Source: Frankiales bacterium
Lineage (GTDB): Bacteria; Actinomycetota; Actinomycetes; S36-B12; CAIYMF01
Length of the DNA: 64,000 nt
Direction: 5' to 3'
Assembly (NCBI GenBank): GCA_016125335.1
Contig: WGLY01000017.1
Span: 1 to 64,000 of the forward strand
The first letter of the stretch is position 1, and every line of letters begins with the position of its first letter. The notes beneath the pieces were generated by a model. The model did not search any database and was not told the DNA's origin. It saw nothing but the letters and a program-made list of their open reading frames with translations. The position numbers and the translations under genes were made by a program. Shown here piece after piece: positions 7,244 to 15,152 of this stretch.

Positions 7244-10200
7244 ATGGTGTTCCTGCTTGACGGCACGGTGGTGCACTCTGCCAGCGACCTGGCCACGGCC
7301 GCGCGGTGCGAGTTCGCGACCCTCCGGGCACTCGACGTGAAGCTGAAGCGTGCGGCGGCGCTCGTCGACGACGACGCGATGCTCGCGCGCACGGCCCGCC
7401 TCGGTGAGGCGCACGAGCAGCGCGTGCTTGGCGACTACCTCGCGGTCTACGGCGTCCACGCTCCCGGAAGGCAGGGCGGGGTAGCCACGATCGACCCGCC
7501 CCTGCGATACGACCTTCTCGGCCTCACAGCAGCCCGCGAGGCCACCCTCGTGGCGATCCAGGACGGTGCCGACGTCGTGTATCAAGGCTCATTCTTCGAT
7601 GGTCGGTTCCACGGCCGTGCCGACTTCCTCGTCCGACGTGACGGCGCATACGTCGTCCAAGACACGAAGCTGGCCCGTCACGCCAAGGTGGAGGCCCTGC
7701 TGCAGGTCGCGGCGTACGCCGACCAGCTCGCGCGACAGGGGGTGCCTGTGTCGAACCAGGTCGTTCTAGTGCTCGGCGACAGGGTTGAGTCGATGCACCC
7801 GACGCAGGAGATCTTGCCGGTCTACGTCGAGAGGCGGACCCGACTGGAGGAGATCCTCGACCTGCATCTCGGGGAGACAGACGCAGTCGCCTGGGGAGAC
7901 GATCGCTGGAGCGCGTGCGGCCGCTGCGGTGTGTGCCAGTCGGAAGTGGCGGCTGCGCGTGACGTGCTGTTGGTGGCCGGCATGCGCATGACGCAACGGG
8001 CCAAGCTTCGCGAGGCCGGGATCTACACCATCGAGGACCTCGCCGCGACCACCGTCCCTGTCGACGGAATCACCGCATCCACGCTGGCGACCCTGCAGGA
8101 GCAGGCCGCCCTCCAGGTCGCCCAGGACAATCGGCCACTGCGCGAGGACGGCTACCCCGAAGTCCGAGCTGTGGTGCACTCGAAGGCCGCGCTCGAGGCC
8201 CTGCCGGCCCCGGACCCAGGCGACATCTTCTTCGACTTCGAGGGCGACCCGCTCTGGTCAGAGGACGGCTCGTCGGACTGGGGCCTGGAGTATCTCTTCG
8301 GCGTCGTTGAGGGGGACACAGGCGCGTTTCTGCCGTTCTGGGCCCATGACAGAGTCGAGGAGAGGCAGGCGCTGATCGACTTCCTGGACTACCTAGCCGA
8401 CCGGCGTGCTCGGTTTCCCGGCATGCACGTCTACCACTACGCCTCCTACGAGAAGACGGCACTGCTCAGGCTCACTGCCCGCCACGCAGTAGGGGAAGAG
8501 GCAGTCGACGACCTGCTGCGCGCTGGTGTGCTGGTGGATCTCTACTCCACGGTGCGCCACAGCATCCGCGTATCTCAACCGTCGTACTCGATCAAGAAGC
8601 TCGAGCCGCTCTACATGGGCGACGACCTGCGTGACGACGACGGCGTGACGACAGCGGGTGACTCCATCGAGCAGTACCGACTTGCCTGTGAGGCCCGCGA
8701 CCGGGGCGAGAACGCGGAGTTTGACCGGCTCATCGCGGCCATCGCCGACTACAACCACTACGACTGCCGCTCGACTCTGCGACTGCGAGGCTGGCTTCTC
8801 GAGAGGGCGCGCGAGATCGGGGTTGTTCCGGTGGAGAGCGTCGCCGATGACGAGTTCGAGCCCGAGCAGCCCGACCAGCGCGAGCTCGACCTCCGCGCGC
8901 TGGCCGGTGAGGAGCCAGCGTCGCGGCGCACGCCGGAGCAGACGGCATACGCGATGCTGGCTTCCGCTCTCGGCTACCACCGACGCGAGCGCAAGCCCTT
9001 CTGGTGGAGCCACTTCGACCGGTTCAGCACACCAGTGGGCGACTGGTCGCTCTCACGCGATGTGTTCGTGGTCGAGCGGGGCGAGGTGCTGCAGGACTGG
9101 CACGTTCCGGCACGTGCCCGGACACAGCATCGAGTGCTTCGGCTGGTGGGGTCGTGGGGGCCAGGCAGCACTGCCGATAGTCGTGGTGTCTTCGTTCTCC
9201 ATGACCCGCCCGTGCCCGGCTGCCACGAGGTTCCGGTCGGCGGAGTGAGGGGCTTCTGCCACGGTGACATCGAGCAGGTCGGGATCGACGTGGAGGGTGA
9301 GGAGTACATCGTCCTGCGCGAGCGGATCGCCAGGGATGTCGGCACGTACGGTTCGATGCCTATGGCAGTCACGCCGGACGCTCCGCCCGGAACCGGCCAT
9401 ATCGAGGGCGCCCTTCGGGAGATCGCTGACCTGGTGATCGTCGATGGCCTTGTGCCTTCGCCCGGCCTCGATGTGCTCCTCCGGCGTCGCCCGCGGACAG
9501 AGGCGGGGTCTCTTCCTCGGCCCGGCGAGGGGCGATCCATGGTCGACGTCATCTGCGCCGCAGTTGCGTCTCTCGATCGCTCGTACATCGCCGTTCAGGG
9601 GCCGCCCGGTACTGGTAAGACCTACGTCGGCGCCCGAGTTGTCGCCGCGCTCGTCGAGCGTGGCTGGCGCGTGGGCGTCGTGGGGCAGTCGCATGCTGTC
9701 GTGGAGCACTTCCTCGACTCGGTGGTGGACGCCGGGGTGTCGCGCGATCAGGTCGGGAAAGGCGTGGCCAAGCACACGGCCGCTCCTGCGTGGACCGCGC
9801 TCGGCGGCGCCGAGAAGCTGGCTGGCTACCTCGACGAGCACGCGCGCGTCGGCTGCGTCGTCGGCGGCACTGCCTGGGATCTGTGCCATGCCGGACGGGT
9901 GCCCCGAGGATCTCTCGACCTGCTGGTGATCGATGAGGCGGGACAGTTCTCCCTCGCCAACACCTTGGCCGTGTCCGTGGCGGCTCAACGGTTACTGCTT
10001 CTGGGTGACCCGCAGCAGCTGCCCCAGGTGAGCCAGGGAACCCACCCCGAGCCGGTCGACGGCTCTGCGCTGGGCTGGCTCAACGAGGGCCACGCTGTGC
10101 TGCCGGCTGAACGCGGCTACTTCCTCGAGAAGTCATGGCGCATGCACCCGGCCCTGTGCGAACGCGTCTCCCTGCTGTCGTATGACGGTCAACTGCGGTC

Positions 10201-10723
10201 TCAGGAGCCGCAGACCACGGGCAGGAGTCTCGACGGCGTCGATCCCGGGCTGCGCGTCGTGACGGTGGATCACCTCGGGAACGCGGTGTCGTCCCCGGAG
10301 GAGGCAGATGTCGTCGTCCGACGAGTCCGGGAGCTGCTGGGTCGCCGGTGGTTCGACCCGGCCGTGGGTGTCGACCGTGCCCTCGGGGAGGAGGGGGTCC
10401 TCGTAGTGGCTGCGTACAACGCGCAGGTGAAGACCGTGAGTCAAGCCCTCGCAGCGGCAGGCCTGACCAGGGTGCGCGTTGGCACGGTCGACAAGCTGCA
10501 GGGCCAGGAGGCGCCCATCGTCATCGTCTCCATGGCGGCCTCCTCACCAGAGGATGTACCTCGTGGCATGGAGTTTCTGCTCTCTCGCAACCGGGTGAAC
10601 GTCGCGGTATCCCGTGCCCAGTGGCTCGCCATCGTGATCCGCTCACCTCGTCTCACGCACTACCTGCCGGCGACGGTAACTGGCCTGGAGGAACTCGGCG
10701 CCTTCCTCAGGCTGCAGGCTTGA
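7244..10723 (+). CDS. RecB-like Fe-S nuclease / RNase H-like / SF1 helicase fusion (TM0106/COG2251-type N-terminus)
   Basis: Large predicted DNA-processing enzyme of 1159 residues; the ATG at 7244 follows CGAGGGGGAC. Domains in order: a RecB-type PD-(D/E)xK nuclease (Asp127, Asp140, Lys142 in DTK, then LLQVAAYAD), with Cys22 plus Cys225, Cys228 and Cys231 (CGRCGVC), the spacing of an Fe-S-stabilised Cas4/AddB-like nuclease; a short helix-hairpin-helix-like stretch (about 255-275); an RNase H-like domain of the TM0106/COG2251 type starting at FFDFEGDP (Asp331, Glu333) and ending NHYDCRSTLRLR; and a DNA2/UvrD-like SF1 helicase with Walker A GPPGTGKT (786-793), LLVIDEAGQFS, GDPQQLPQ, DKLQGQEAPIV and NVAVSRAQ. 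It stands alone between hairpins and a convergent gene. A phage-defence role is inferred from the island context. Confidence 0.8.
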   Translation: MVFLLDGTVVHSASDLATAARCEFATLRALDVKLKRAAALVDDDAMLARTARLGEAHEQRVLGDYLAVYGVHAPGRQGGVATIDPPLRYDLLGLTAAREATLVAIQDGADVVYQGSFFDGRFHGRADFLVRRDGAYVVQDTKLARHAKVEALLQVAAYADQLARQGVPVSNQVVLVLGDRVESMHPTQEILPVYVERRTRLEEILDLHLGETDAVAWGDDRWSACGRCGVCQSEVAAARDVLLVAGMRMTQRAKLREAGIYTIEDLAATTVPVDGITASTLATLQEQAALQVAQDNRPLREDGYPEVRAVVHSKAALEALPAPDPGDIFFDFEGDPLWSEDGSSDWGLEYLFGVVEGDTGAFLPFWAHDRVEERQALIDFLDYLADRRARFPGMHVYHYASYEKTALLRLTARHAVGEEAVDDLLRAGVLVDLYSTVRHSIRVSQPSYSIKKLEPLYMGDDLRDDDGVTTAGDSIEQYRLACEARDRGENAEFDRLIAAIADYNHYDCRSTLRLRGWLLERAREIGVVPVESVADDEFEPEQPDQRELDLRALAGEEPASRRTPEQTAYAMLASALGYHRRERKPFWWSHFDRFSTPVGDWSLSRDVFVVERGEVLQDWHVPARARTQHRVLRLVGSWGPGSTADSRGVFVLHDPPVPGCHEVPVGGVRGFCHGDIEQVGIDVEGEEYIVLRERIARDVGTYGSMPMAVTPDAPPGTGHIEGALREIADLVIVDGLVPSPGLDVLLRRRPRTEAGSLPRPGEGRSMVDVICAAVASLDRSYIAVQGPPGTGKTYVGARVVAALVERGWRVGVVGQSHAVVEHFLDSVVDAGVSRDQVGKGVAKHTAAPAWTALGGAEKLAGYLDEHARVGCVVGGTAWDLCHAGRVPRGSLDLLVIDEAGQFSLANTLAVSVAAQRLLLLGDPQQLPQVSQGTHPEPVDGSALGWLNEGHAVLPAERGYFLEKSWRMHPALCERVSLLSYDGQLRSQEPQTTGRSLDGVDPGLRVVTVDHLGNAVSSPEEADVVVRRVRELLGRRWFDPAVGVDRALGEEGVLVVAAYNAQVKTVSQALAAAGLTRVRVGTVDKLQGQEAPIVIVSMAASSPEDVPRGMEFLLSRNRVNVAVSRAQWLAIVIRSPRLTHYLPATVTGLEELGAFLRLQA

Positions 10724-10833
10724 CCCCAAGGCGCGATCCGGTGCGTCATCGATCCACCGTCCGCTGACGGTTTCGGGGCATCGGGCGTTCCGCGAGGATG
10801 TCGGGTCCTCGACCCGTCGCATTAGTCGAGAGC

Positions 10834-11541
10834 TCACAGGCCCAACTGGGCGATGCGGGCGTTCCTGTTAGTGGTGAAGCACATCGCTGCGTCGCGGTAG
10901 GAACGGTAGGAATCCACGTCGTGAGGGACCGCTGGGGGGCGGAAGTCGTCGAAGGGCATCAGGAACCGAACCGTGCCCGTTCGTTCGTCGACGAGATCCT
11001 GGAGCAGGAAGAAGTCCACGTAGCCGTGGAAATCGACGAAGAGGTCGAAGAAGGTCCGGTACCGGGCGAGCACCGAGTCCAAGGGGCTGGGCTCGCCTCG
11101 GTAGTGACGCCTGATGCACTCGAGCGTGAGGTCGAAGCGGTCGGCGATCGTGCGACTGAACCCTCGCGCACCGTTGATCGTCATCATGCCGTCGATCTTG
11201 TTCCCCGGGAACACGATGTAGCCGCCGATCGTGCAGGCGAGTGTCTCGAACTGCTCCATCTCCGCTGGATCGAGCTCGCTGACGATCGGATGCATCGACT
11301 CCCAGTAGGAGTAGGTATGCACGATCGAGTCGCTCGACAGGTAGTGCTCGCCGACTGTCGAGCTGTGATGCAGGTAGGCGTCCGGGATTGTGTCGCTCAG
11401 CTCGAAGACGACGCCGTTCGGCAACGGCCGGCTCCAGAGAATCTGGTGGTAGCGCCGGAGAGTCGCGCTGTAGCGATCGGGATCCTGCCCGTCGCTGTCC
11501 GAACGCGTGTCGAACCCGACGTCGATGAGTGAAGGTGTCAC
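10834..11541 (-). CDS. DUF6994 family protein
   Basis: 235-residue cytosolic protein of unknown function. The GTG at 11541 is preceded by GGGGAG. Recognisable family features are GFDTRSDSDGQDPD at the N-terminus, YSATLRRYHQILWSRPLPNG, and the SSDSIVHTYSYW and FPGNKIDGMMTINGARG segments. No catalytic motif that I can name. It lies downstream of the Nudix-type regulator on the same strand, with a 15-base palindrome in between, so it may be a separate unit. DUF6994 genes occur in variable chromosomal regions; a defence link is guesswork. Confidence 0.6.
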   Translation of the reverse strand: MTPSLIDVGFDTRSDSDGQDPDRYSATLRRYHQILWSRPLPNGVVFELSDTIPDAYLHHSSTVGEHYLSSDSIVHTYSYWESMHPIVSELDPAEMEQFETLACTIGGYIVFPGNKIDGMMTINGARGFSRTIADRFDLTLECIRRHYRGEPSPLDSVLARYRTFFDLFVDFHGYVDFFLLQDLVDERTGTVRFLMPFDDFRPPAVPHDVDSYRSYRDAAMCFTTNRNARIAQLGL

Positions 11542-11562
11542 TGGTCTCCCCGTTCCTTGTCG

Positions 11563-11577
11563 CTGTCACTGTGACAG
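11563..11577. promoter_or_regulatory. Palindrome CTGTCACTGTGACAG, candidate operator
   Basis: Perfect 7-bp arms around a central T, located 22 bases upstream of the DUF6994 GTG start. The size and symmetry fit a dimeric helix-turn-helix repressor site. No cognate regulator is identified. Confidence 0.45.
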
Positions 11578-11599
11578 GCACCGGTGACAACGCTCCGGA

Positions 11600-12253
11600 T
11601 CAGTGGCGGAACATGCGTGCGGGCCTGCCGACTTCGCCGGCGGTGCGCTCTCCCGTCGGTCGCAGCTGCGGCTCCATGAGTCGCCGGAAGGTGTCGCGCT
11701 GGAGTTCGCGTCCTGCGACAGCCTCGTGCACCCGACGGAGCTGGGCGAGGGAGAACGGCTCGGGGACGAGACGCCGCGGGTCGGGGTGCTCGGCGTACTG
11801 GTCCCTCAGCGCATCCACCGCGCGTCGCACCACTTCGGCGTGGTCGAACGCGAGGCGCGGTAGCGAATCCACGGGCGCGAGGCGGACGTCGTCGCCGTCG
11901 GAGAGCTGCGGGGCGAGCGACTCGTAGGGCGAGGTCTCGAGATGAGCCACCGACAGCACCCAGCCGCGGGCGTCACGGTGTGGGTCGTCGAGCACGACGA
12001 GCTGCTGGGGGGAGAGGCCGGTGACACCGGCCTTGTCGCGCAGCGACCGTCGCACGGCGTCCGCGAGCCGCTCACCCTCGTGCAGGAAGGTGCCGGGCAG
12101 CGCCCACGCGGGGCGCATGCCGGCCGGCCGTCGAACCAGCAGCACCGACAGGACGTCTCCTGGCGCCACGGTGAGAACGGCGGTGTCGACCGCCACGCTC
12201 GGGCGCGGGAAGTCGGTGAGCGGTCGCTCTGCGCCGTTCAGGTGATCCTTCAC
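11600..12253 (-). CDS. NrtR-like regulator: degenerate Nudix domain plus winged helix
   Basis: Predicted ligand-sensing transcription factor of 217 residues, GTG start at 12253. The N-terminal 140 residues form a Nudix domain (VLLVRRP, WALPGTF), but the Nudix box reads GERLADAVRRSLRDKAG: the REUxEE metal-binding core is replaced by RS-L-RDK, so hydrolysis is unlikely. The C-terminal 70 residues (PEPFSLAQLRRVHEAVAG ... RDTFRRLM) match the winged helix of NrtR-type regulators, which sense ADP-ribose or related compounds. It is divergent from the ADP-ribosylglycohydrolase operon with a 40-bp palindrome 12 bp from its start, suggesting it controls both directions. Confidence 0.78.
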   Translation of the reverse strand: MKDHLNGAERPLTDFPRPSVAVDTAVLTVAPGDVLSVLLVRRPAGMRPAWALPGTFLHEGERLADAVRRSLRDKAGVTGLSPQQLVVLDDPHRDARGWVLSVAHLETSPYESLAPQLSDGDDVRLAPVDSLPRLAFDHAEVVRRAVDALRDQYAEHPDPRRLVPEPFSLAQLRRVHEAVAGRELQRDTFRRLMEPQLRPTGERTAGEVGRPARMFRH

Positions 12254-12265
12254 GGCTCTGATTTA

Positions 12266-12305
12266 AGCAGAGTTGCGCTAACTCCAGCAATAGCGCAATA
12301 CTGCT
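12266..12305. promoter_or_regulatory. 40-bp operator-like palindrome between NrtR-like gene and ADP-ribosylglycohydrolase operon
   Basis: Left arm AGCAGAGTTGCGCTA (12266-12280) and right arm TAGCGCAATACTGCT (12291-12305) flank 10 bases. The inner 8 bp (TTGCGCTA/TAGCGCAA) pair perfectly and 13 of 15 positions pair overall. The site sits 12 bp upstream of the regulator start and 32 bp upstream of the ADP-ribosylglycohydrolase start, the usual place for autoregulated divergent control. Confidence 0.7.
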
Positions 12306-12337
12306 CAAAGTCACACCGGATCACCGAGGGGGACGTC

Positions 12338-13432
12338 ATGACCGCTGCTGCACCCACCGATGCCTGGGCCTACCTTCTGGCGGAGACCGGCACGGGGCCG
12401 GGCTCGCCTCCTCCGGTGCTGGCCGCGGCGACACCGTCCGACGGTCTGCGCGACAGGTTCGTCGCCACGATCGTCGGAGGCGCGGTGGGGGATGCGCTCG
12501 GCCGTCCCGTCGAGCGTTGGGCTCGCGAGGATGTCGCCTCCACCTACCCGGACGGGCTGCGCGACTACGTGAGGAGCCCGGGAGACGGTTCCGGCCCGGC
12601 CGGGACGATCACCGACGACACTCAGCTCTCGCTGGAGGTGGCCCGCTGGCTCGTGGCGGGTGGCGTCGACGATGTGCCGGATGCCGCAGAGTTCGGCCGC
12701 CGCGTGGCTGCCTGGGGACCGGTCGCGATCATGGCCGGCGAGGGGTCCGAGGGCTCCGCTCGCCGACTCGCCGCGGGTGACCCGTGGTGGCTGTCGGGTC
12801 GCCCCACCATCGGGAACGGCGTCGCGATGCGATCCGCAGCGATCGGTCTCCGCTACCAGGGCGACGGCGGCCGGATCCGTGAGGCGGTCGCGAGGTCCGG
12901 CATGACGACGCACCGGCACACAACTGGTGTGGCCGGCGGCGTCATCATCTCCTCGCTGGTGAGCCACCTCCTCGCCGGTGATGGCCAGGAGCCCGACGTC
13001 GCCGCCGCGCTGGACGCAGCCGTGAGCGGGCTCGACGGCGTCCGGCTCGAAGGGCACCCGGTGGGCGCCGGGCCGGCGACGGCCACCCTCGTCGAGAGTG
13101 TGCGCTCGATCGAGTCGATGCTCCACCTGACGACCCACGAGGTGTTCGACCACTTCTTCAACGGCTCGCGGGTCACCGAGAGCCTGCCGTGCGCGCTGTG
13201 GCTGTTCTTCCGCTACGGCCACGACCCGGAGCGGCTGCTCGTCGAGGCCGTGAGTGGTGGACGGGACGCCGACACGATCGCGGCGATGTGCGGCAACCTC
13301 GCAGGTGCCCGGCACGGCCTCGACGCGTTCCCCGCCCGCTGGACCGGCGACGACCTGGAGTTCCGCGACGAGCTGGAGACGCTGGCGCTCGAGCTGTACC
13401 GCCTGTGGGCGGCGGAGAGGGGGTCGCGATGA
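12338..13432 (+). CDS. ADP-ribosylglycohydrolase (DraG/ARH family), first copy
   Basis: Predicted hydrolase that removes ADP-ribose from modified protein, nucleic acid or small molecules. 364 residues; the ATG at 12338 has CGAGGGGGAC before it. All family metal-site motifs are present: GGAVGDALG (about 47-55), TDDTQ (92-96), GNGVAMR, MTTHRHT and GRDADTIAAMCGNLAGA (RDAD at 309-312). A 30-residue N-terminal extension (DAWAYLLAETG) precedes the fold. It is the first gene of a tightly packed operon: its stop overlaps the next start as ATGA. Confidence 0.88.
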   Translation: MTAAAPTDAWAYLLAETGTGPGSPPPVLAAATPSDGLRDRFVATIVGGAVGDALGRPVERWAREDVASTYPDGLRDYVRSPGDGSGPAGTITDDTQLSLEVARWLVAGGVDDVPDAAEFGRRVAAWGPVAIMAGEGSEGSARRLAAGDPWWLSGRPTIGNGVAMRSAAIGLRYQGDGGRIREAVARSGMTTHRHTTGVAGGVIISSLVSHLLAGDGQEPDVAAALDAAVSGLDGVRLEGHPVGAGPATATLVESVRSIESMLHLTTHEVFDHFFNGSRVTESLPCALWLFFRYGHDPERLLVEAVSGGRDADTIAAMCGNLAGARHGLDAFPARWTGDDLEFRDELETLALELYRLWAAERGSR

Positions 13433-14133
13433 CGACGACCAGTCAGGCCCGGGCGAAGCCCGTCAAGACCCTGCGGCGAGACCAGGTGGAGCACGCCATC
13501 TACCTCGACTTCGAGGGCAATGTCGACTCCGCGCCGTCGCTGCTCGGAGTGCTGGTCGACGACGAACTCGTCCAGTACGTCGTGGAGCCGGCGATGTGGG
13601 CCATGCAGCACGACGGGCCCGGTGGACCCATCGCCCTGACACTCGAGGACGCCCTCGCCGATGTCGTGCGGCGCTACGGCGAGGATCGCACCGTTCTGGC
13701 CTACACGTGGCACGACCGCACCGTGATCGATGACTTCGCCGAGCCCACCACGACATTGCGCTGGCACGGCCGGTTCGTGAACGCCAAGCTCGTCGCAGAT
13801 CGCTGGGTCAACAGCGGTCGAGCCGTGGCGTTGCCCACGTGGGCGCCGGACGGCACGTTGGCCTCCTACCTCAGACTCATCGGCTATCGAGTCCCGCCCG
13901 CTCAGGGGCGGAACGTCGCGGGTCCTGGTCTCAGGCGCGTGCGGCGGGGACTGGAGCGGACGCATGGTGATCCCACGGCGTTGACGAGCGGGACGAAGCG
14001 ACACTGGACTCGCGTGCTGGGGCACAACAGGCACGATCTGGTGGGCCTCCGGGCCCTCATGCGGCACGCGGCGCTGGACACCGACCAGGAGGTCCATCGG
14101 TCGTGGGTGGCCACCGCCGCATCGGACGCGTGA
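13429..14133 (+). CDS. RNase H-like (DEDD-type) protein within the ADP-ribose operon
   Basis: 234 residues, start ATG at 13429 overlapping the previous stop by 4 bp. The N-terminal strand IYLDFEGN and the late segment GHNRHDLVGLRALM match the first and last acidic motifs of the RNase H-like domain seen in COG2251/YprB proteins; VLAYTWHDRTVIDDF fills the middle position. The same domain type appears inside the large nuclease-helicase at 7244 (FFDFEGDP ... NHYDC). It is therefore a candidate 3'-5' exonuclease or nucleic-acid binding subunit. The stop lies 75 bp before the second ADP-ribosylglycohydrolase start. Activity is inferred only. Confidence 0.6.
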   Translation: MTTTSQARAKPVKTLRRDQVEHAIYLDFEGNVDSAPSLLGVLVDDELVQYVVEPAMWAMQHDGPGGPIALTLEDALADVVRRYGEDRTVLAYTWHDRTVIDDFAEPTTTLRWHGRFVNAKLVADRWVNSGRAVALPTWAPDGTLASYLRLIGYRVPPAQGRNVAGPGLRRVRRGLERTHGDPTALTSGTKRHWTRVLGHNRHDLVGLRALMRHAALDTDQEVHRSWVATAASDA

Positions 14134-14207
14134 CAGCCAACGACGTCGTGCCGGGAGACCCCAGCGTCGGTGTCGTCTGGCAGGCTCGGATCACGAGGGG
14201 GACGAGG

Positions 14208-15152
14208 ATGGACACAACTTCCGCCAGAGCCGCGGGGTCGCTGGTAGCGATGGCGGCGGGCGACGCGCTCGGGGCGCCGTACGAGTTCCGGCCGCCGCTG
14301 CCGGCGACGCAGCCGGTGGTGATGAGCGGGGGCGGGTCCTTCGGCTGGGAGCCGGGGGAGTGGACCGACGACACCTCCATGGCGGTTCCGCTGCTGGAGG
14401 CGGCCGAGAGCGCACACGCGGCGGGGCACGAGCTGCTCGACGGGCTCGACGACGTGGCCGGCGCCTGGTGCGACTGGGCGCTCACCGCCCCCGACGTCGG
14501 CTACCAAACCCGGGCCGTGCTCGGCGGCGCGTGGCAGGACGGCGACCTCACGGCCGACGCGCTGCAGCGAGGCGCACATGCCCTCTACCGCGCCACGGGG
14601 CGAGCCGGAGGCAACGGGTCGCTCATGCGCACCGCCCCGGTGGCGCTGGCCTACCTCGGGCGCCGCGACGACATCGCCGCCGCGGCCCGCGCCGTCAGCG
14701 ACCTCACCCACGCGGAGCCCGACGCCGGCGACGCCTGCGTGCTGTGGTGCCTCGCCATCGACCACGCGATCGAGACGGGTGATCTCGACGTCCGCACGGG
14801 GCTCGACCACCTGCCGGGAGAGAGGCGGGACCGCTGGGCCTCGCTGATCGCCGAGGCGGAGGCGGTGCCGCCGGTGGGGTTCGAGAACAACGGGTGGGTG
14901 GTGCACGCCTTCCAGGCAGCGTGGTCGGCCATCTCTCGGACGCACGGGGACGACCACGTGCGTCGGGCTCTCGAGGCCGCCGTGCGGGCCGGGCGCGACA
15001 CCGACACGGTCGCCTGCATCACCGGCCAGCTTGTGGGTGCGGCGTACGGCGTCGACGCCGTGCCCGGCGAGTGGGTGGAGATCCTGCACGGCTGGCCGGG
15101 CATCTCCGGCGTCGAGCTCGGGGAGCGGGCGGCCGCCCTGGTGGCCCCGTGA
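14208..15152 (+). CDS. ADP-ribosylglycohydrolase (DraG/ARH family), second copy
   Basis: 314 residues. The ATG at 14208 (MDTTSARAAG) was preferred over an in-frame GTG at 14103 because of the upstream GAGGGGGACGAGG and because the fold begins directly after it. Motifs: AMAAGDALGAPYE, EWTDDTSM (WTDDT 52-56), GGNGSLMRTAP, LTHAEPDAGDAC and GRDTDTVACITGQLVGAAYG (RDTD 263-266). Metal-binding residues are intact, so it should be active. It is clearly diverged from the first copy in the same operon, which suggests different substrates. Its stop overlaps the GTG start of the downstream helicase. Confidence 0.87.
   Translation: MDTTSARAAGSLVAMAAGDALGAPYEFRPPLPATQPVVMSGGGSFGWEPGEWTDDTSMAVPLLEAAESAHAAGHELLDGLDDVAGAWCDWALTAPDVGYQTRAVLGGAWQDGDLTADALQRGAHALYRATGRAGGNGSLMRTAPVALAYLGRRDDIAAAARAVSDLTHAEPDAGDACVLWCLAIDHAIETGDLDVRTGLDHLPGERRDRWASLIAEAEAVPPVGFENNGWVVHAFQAAWSAISRTHGDDHVRRALEAAVRAGRDTDTVACITGQLVGAAYGVDAVPGEWVEILHGWPGISGVELGERAAALVAP

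Noticed and set aside
12338-15152. The possibility that an ADP-ribosyltransferase (DarT-like) toxin is present with the hydrolases
   Set aside because: No ART-type motif was seen in any frame of this region, so a toxin-antitoxin reading is not supported from the window itself.
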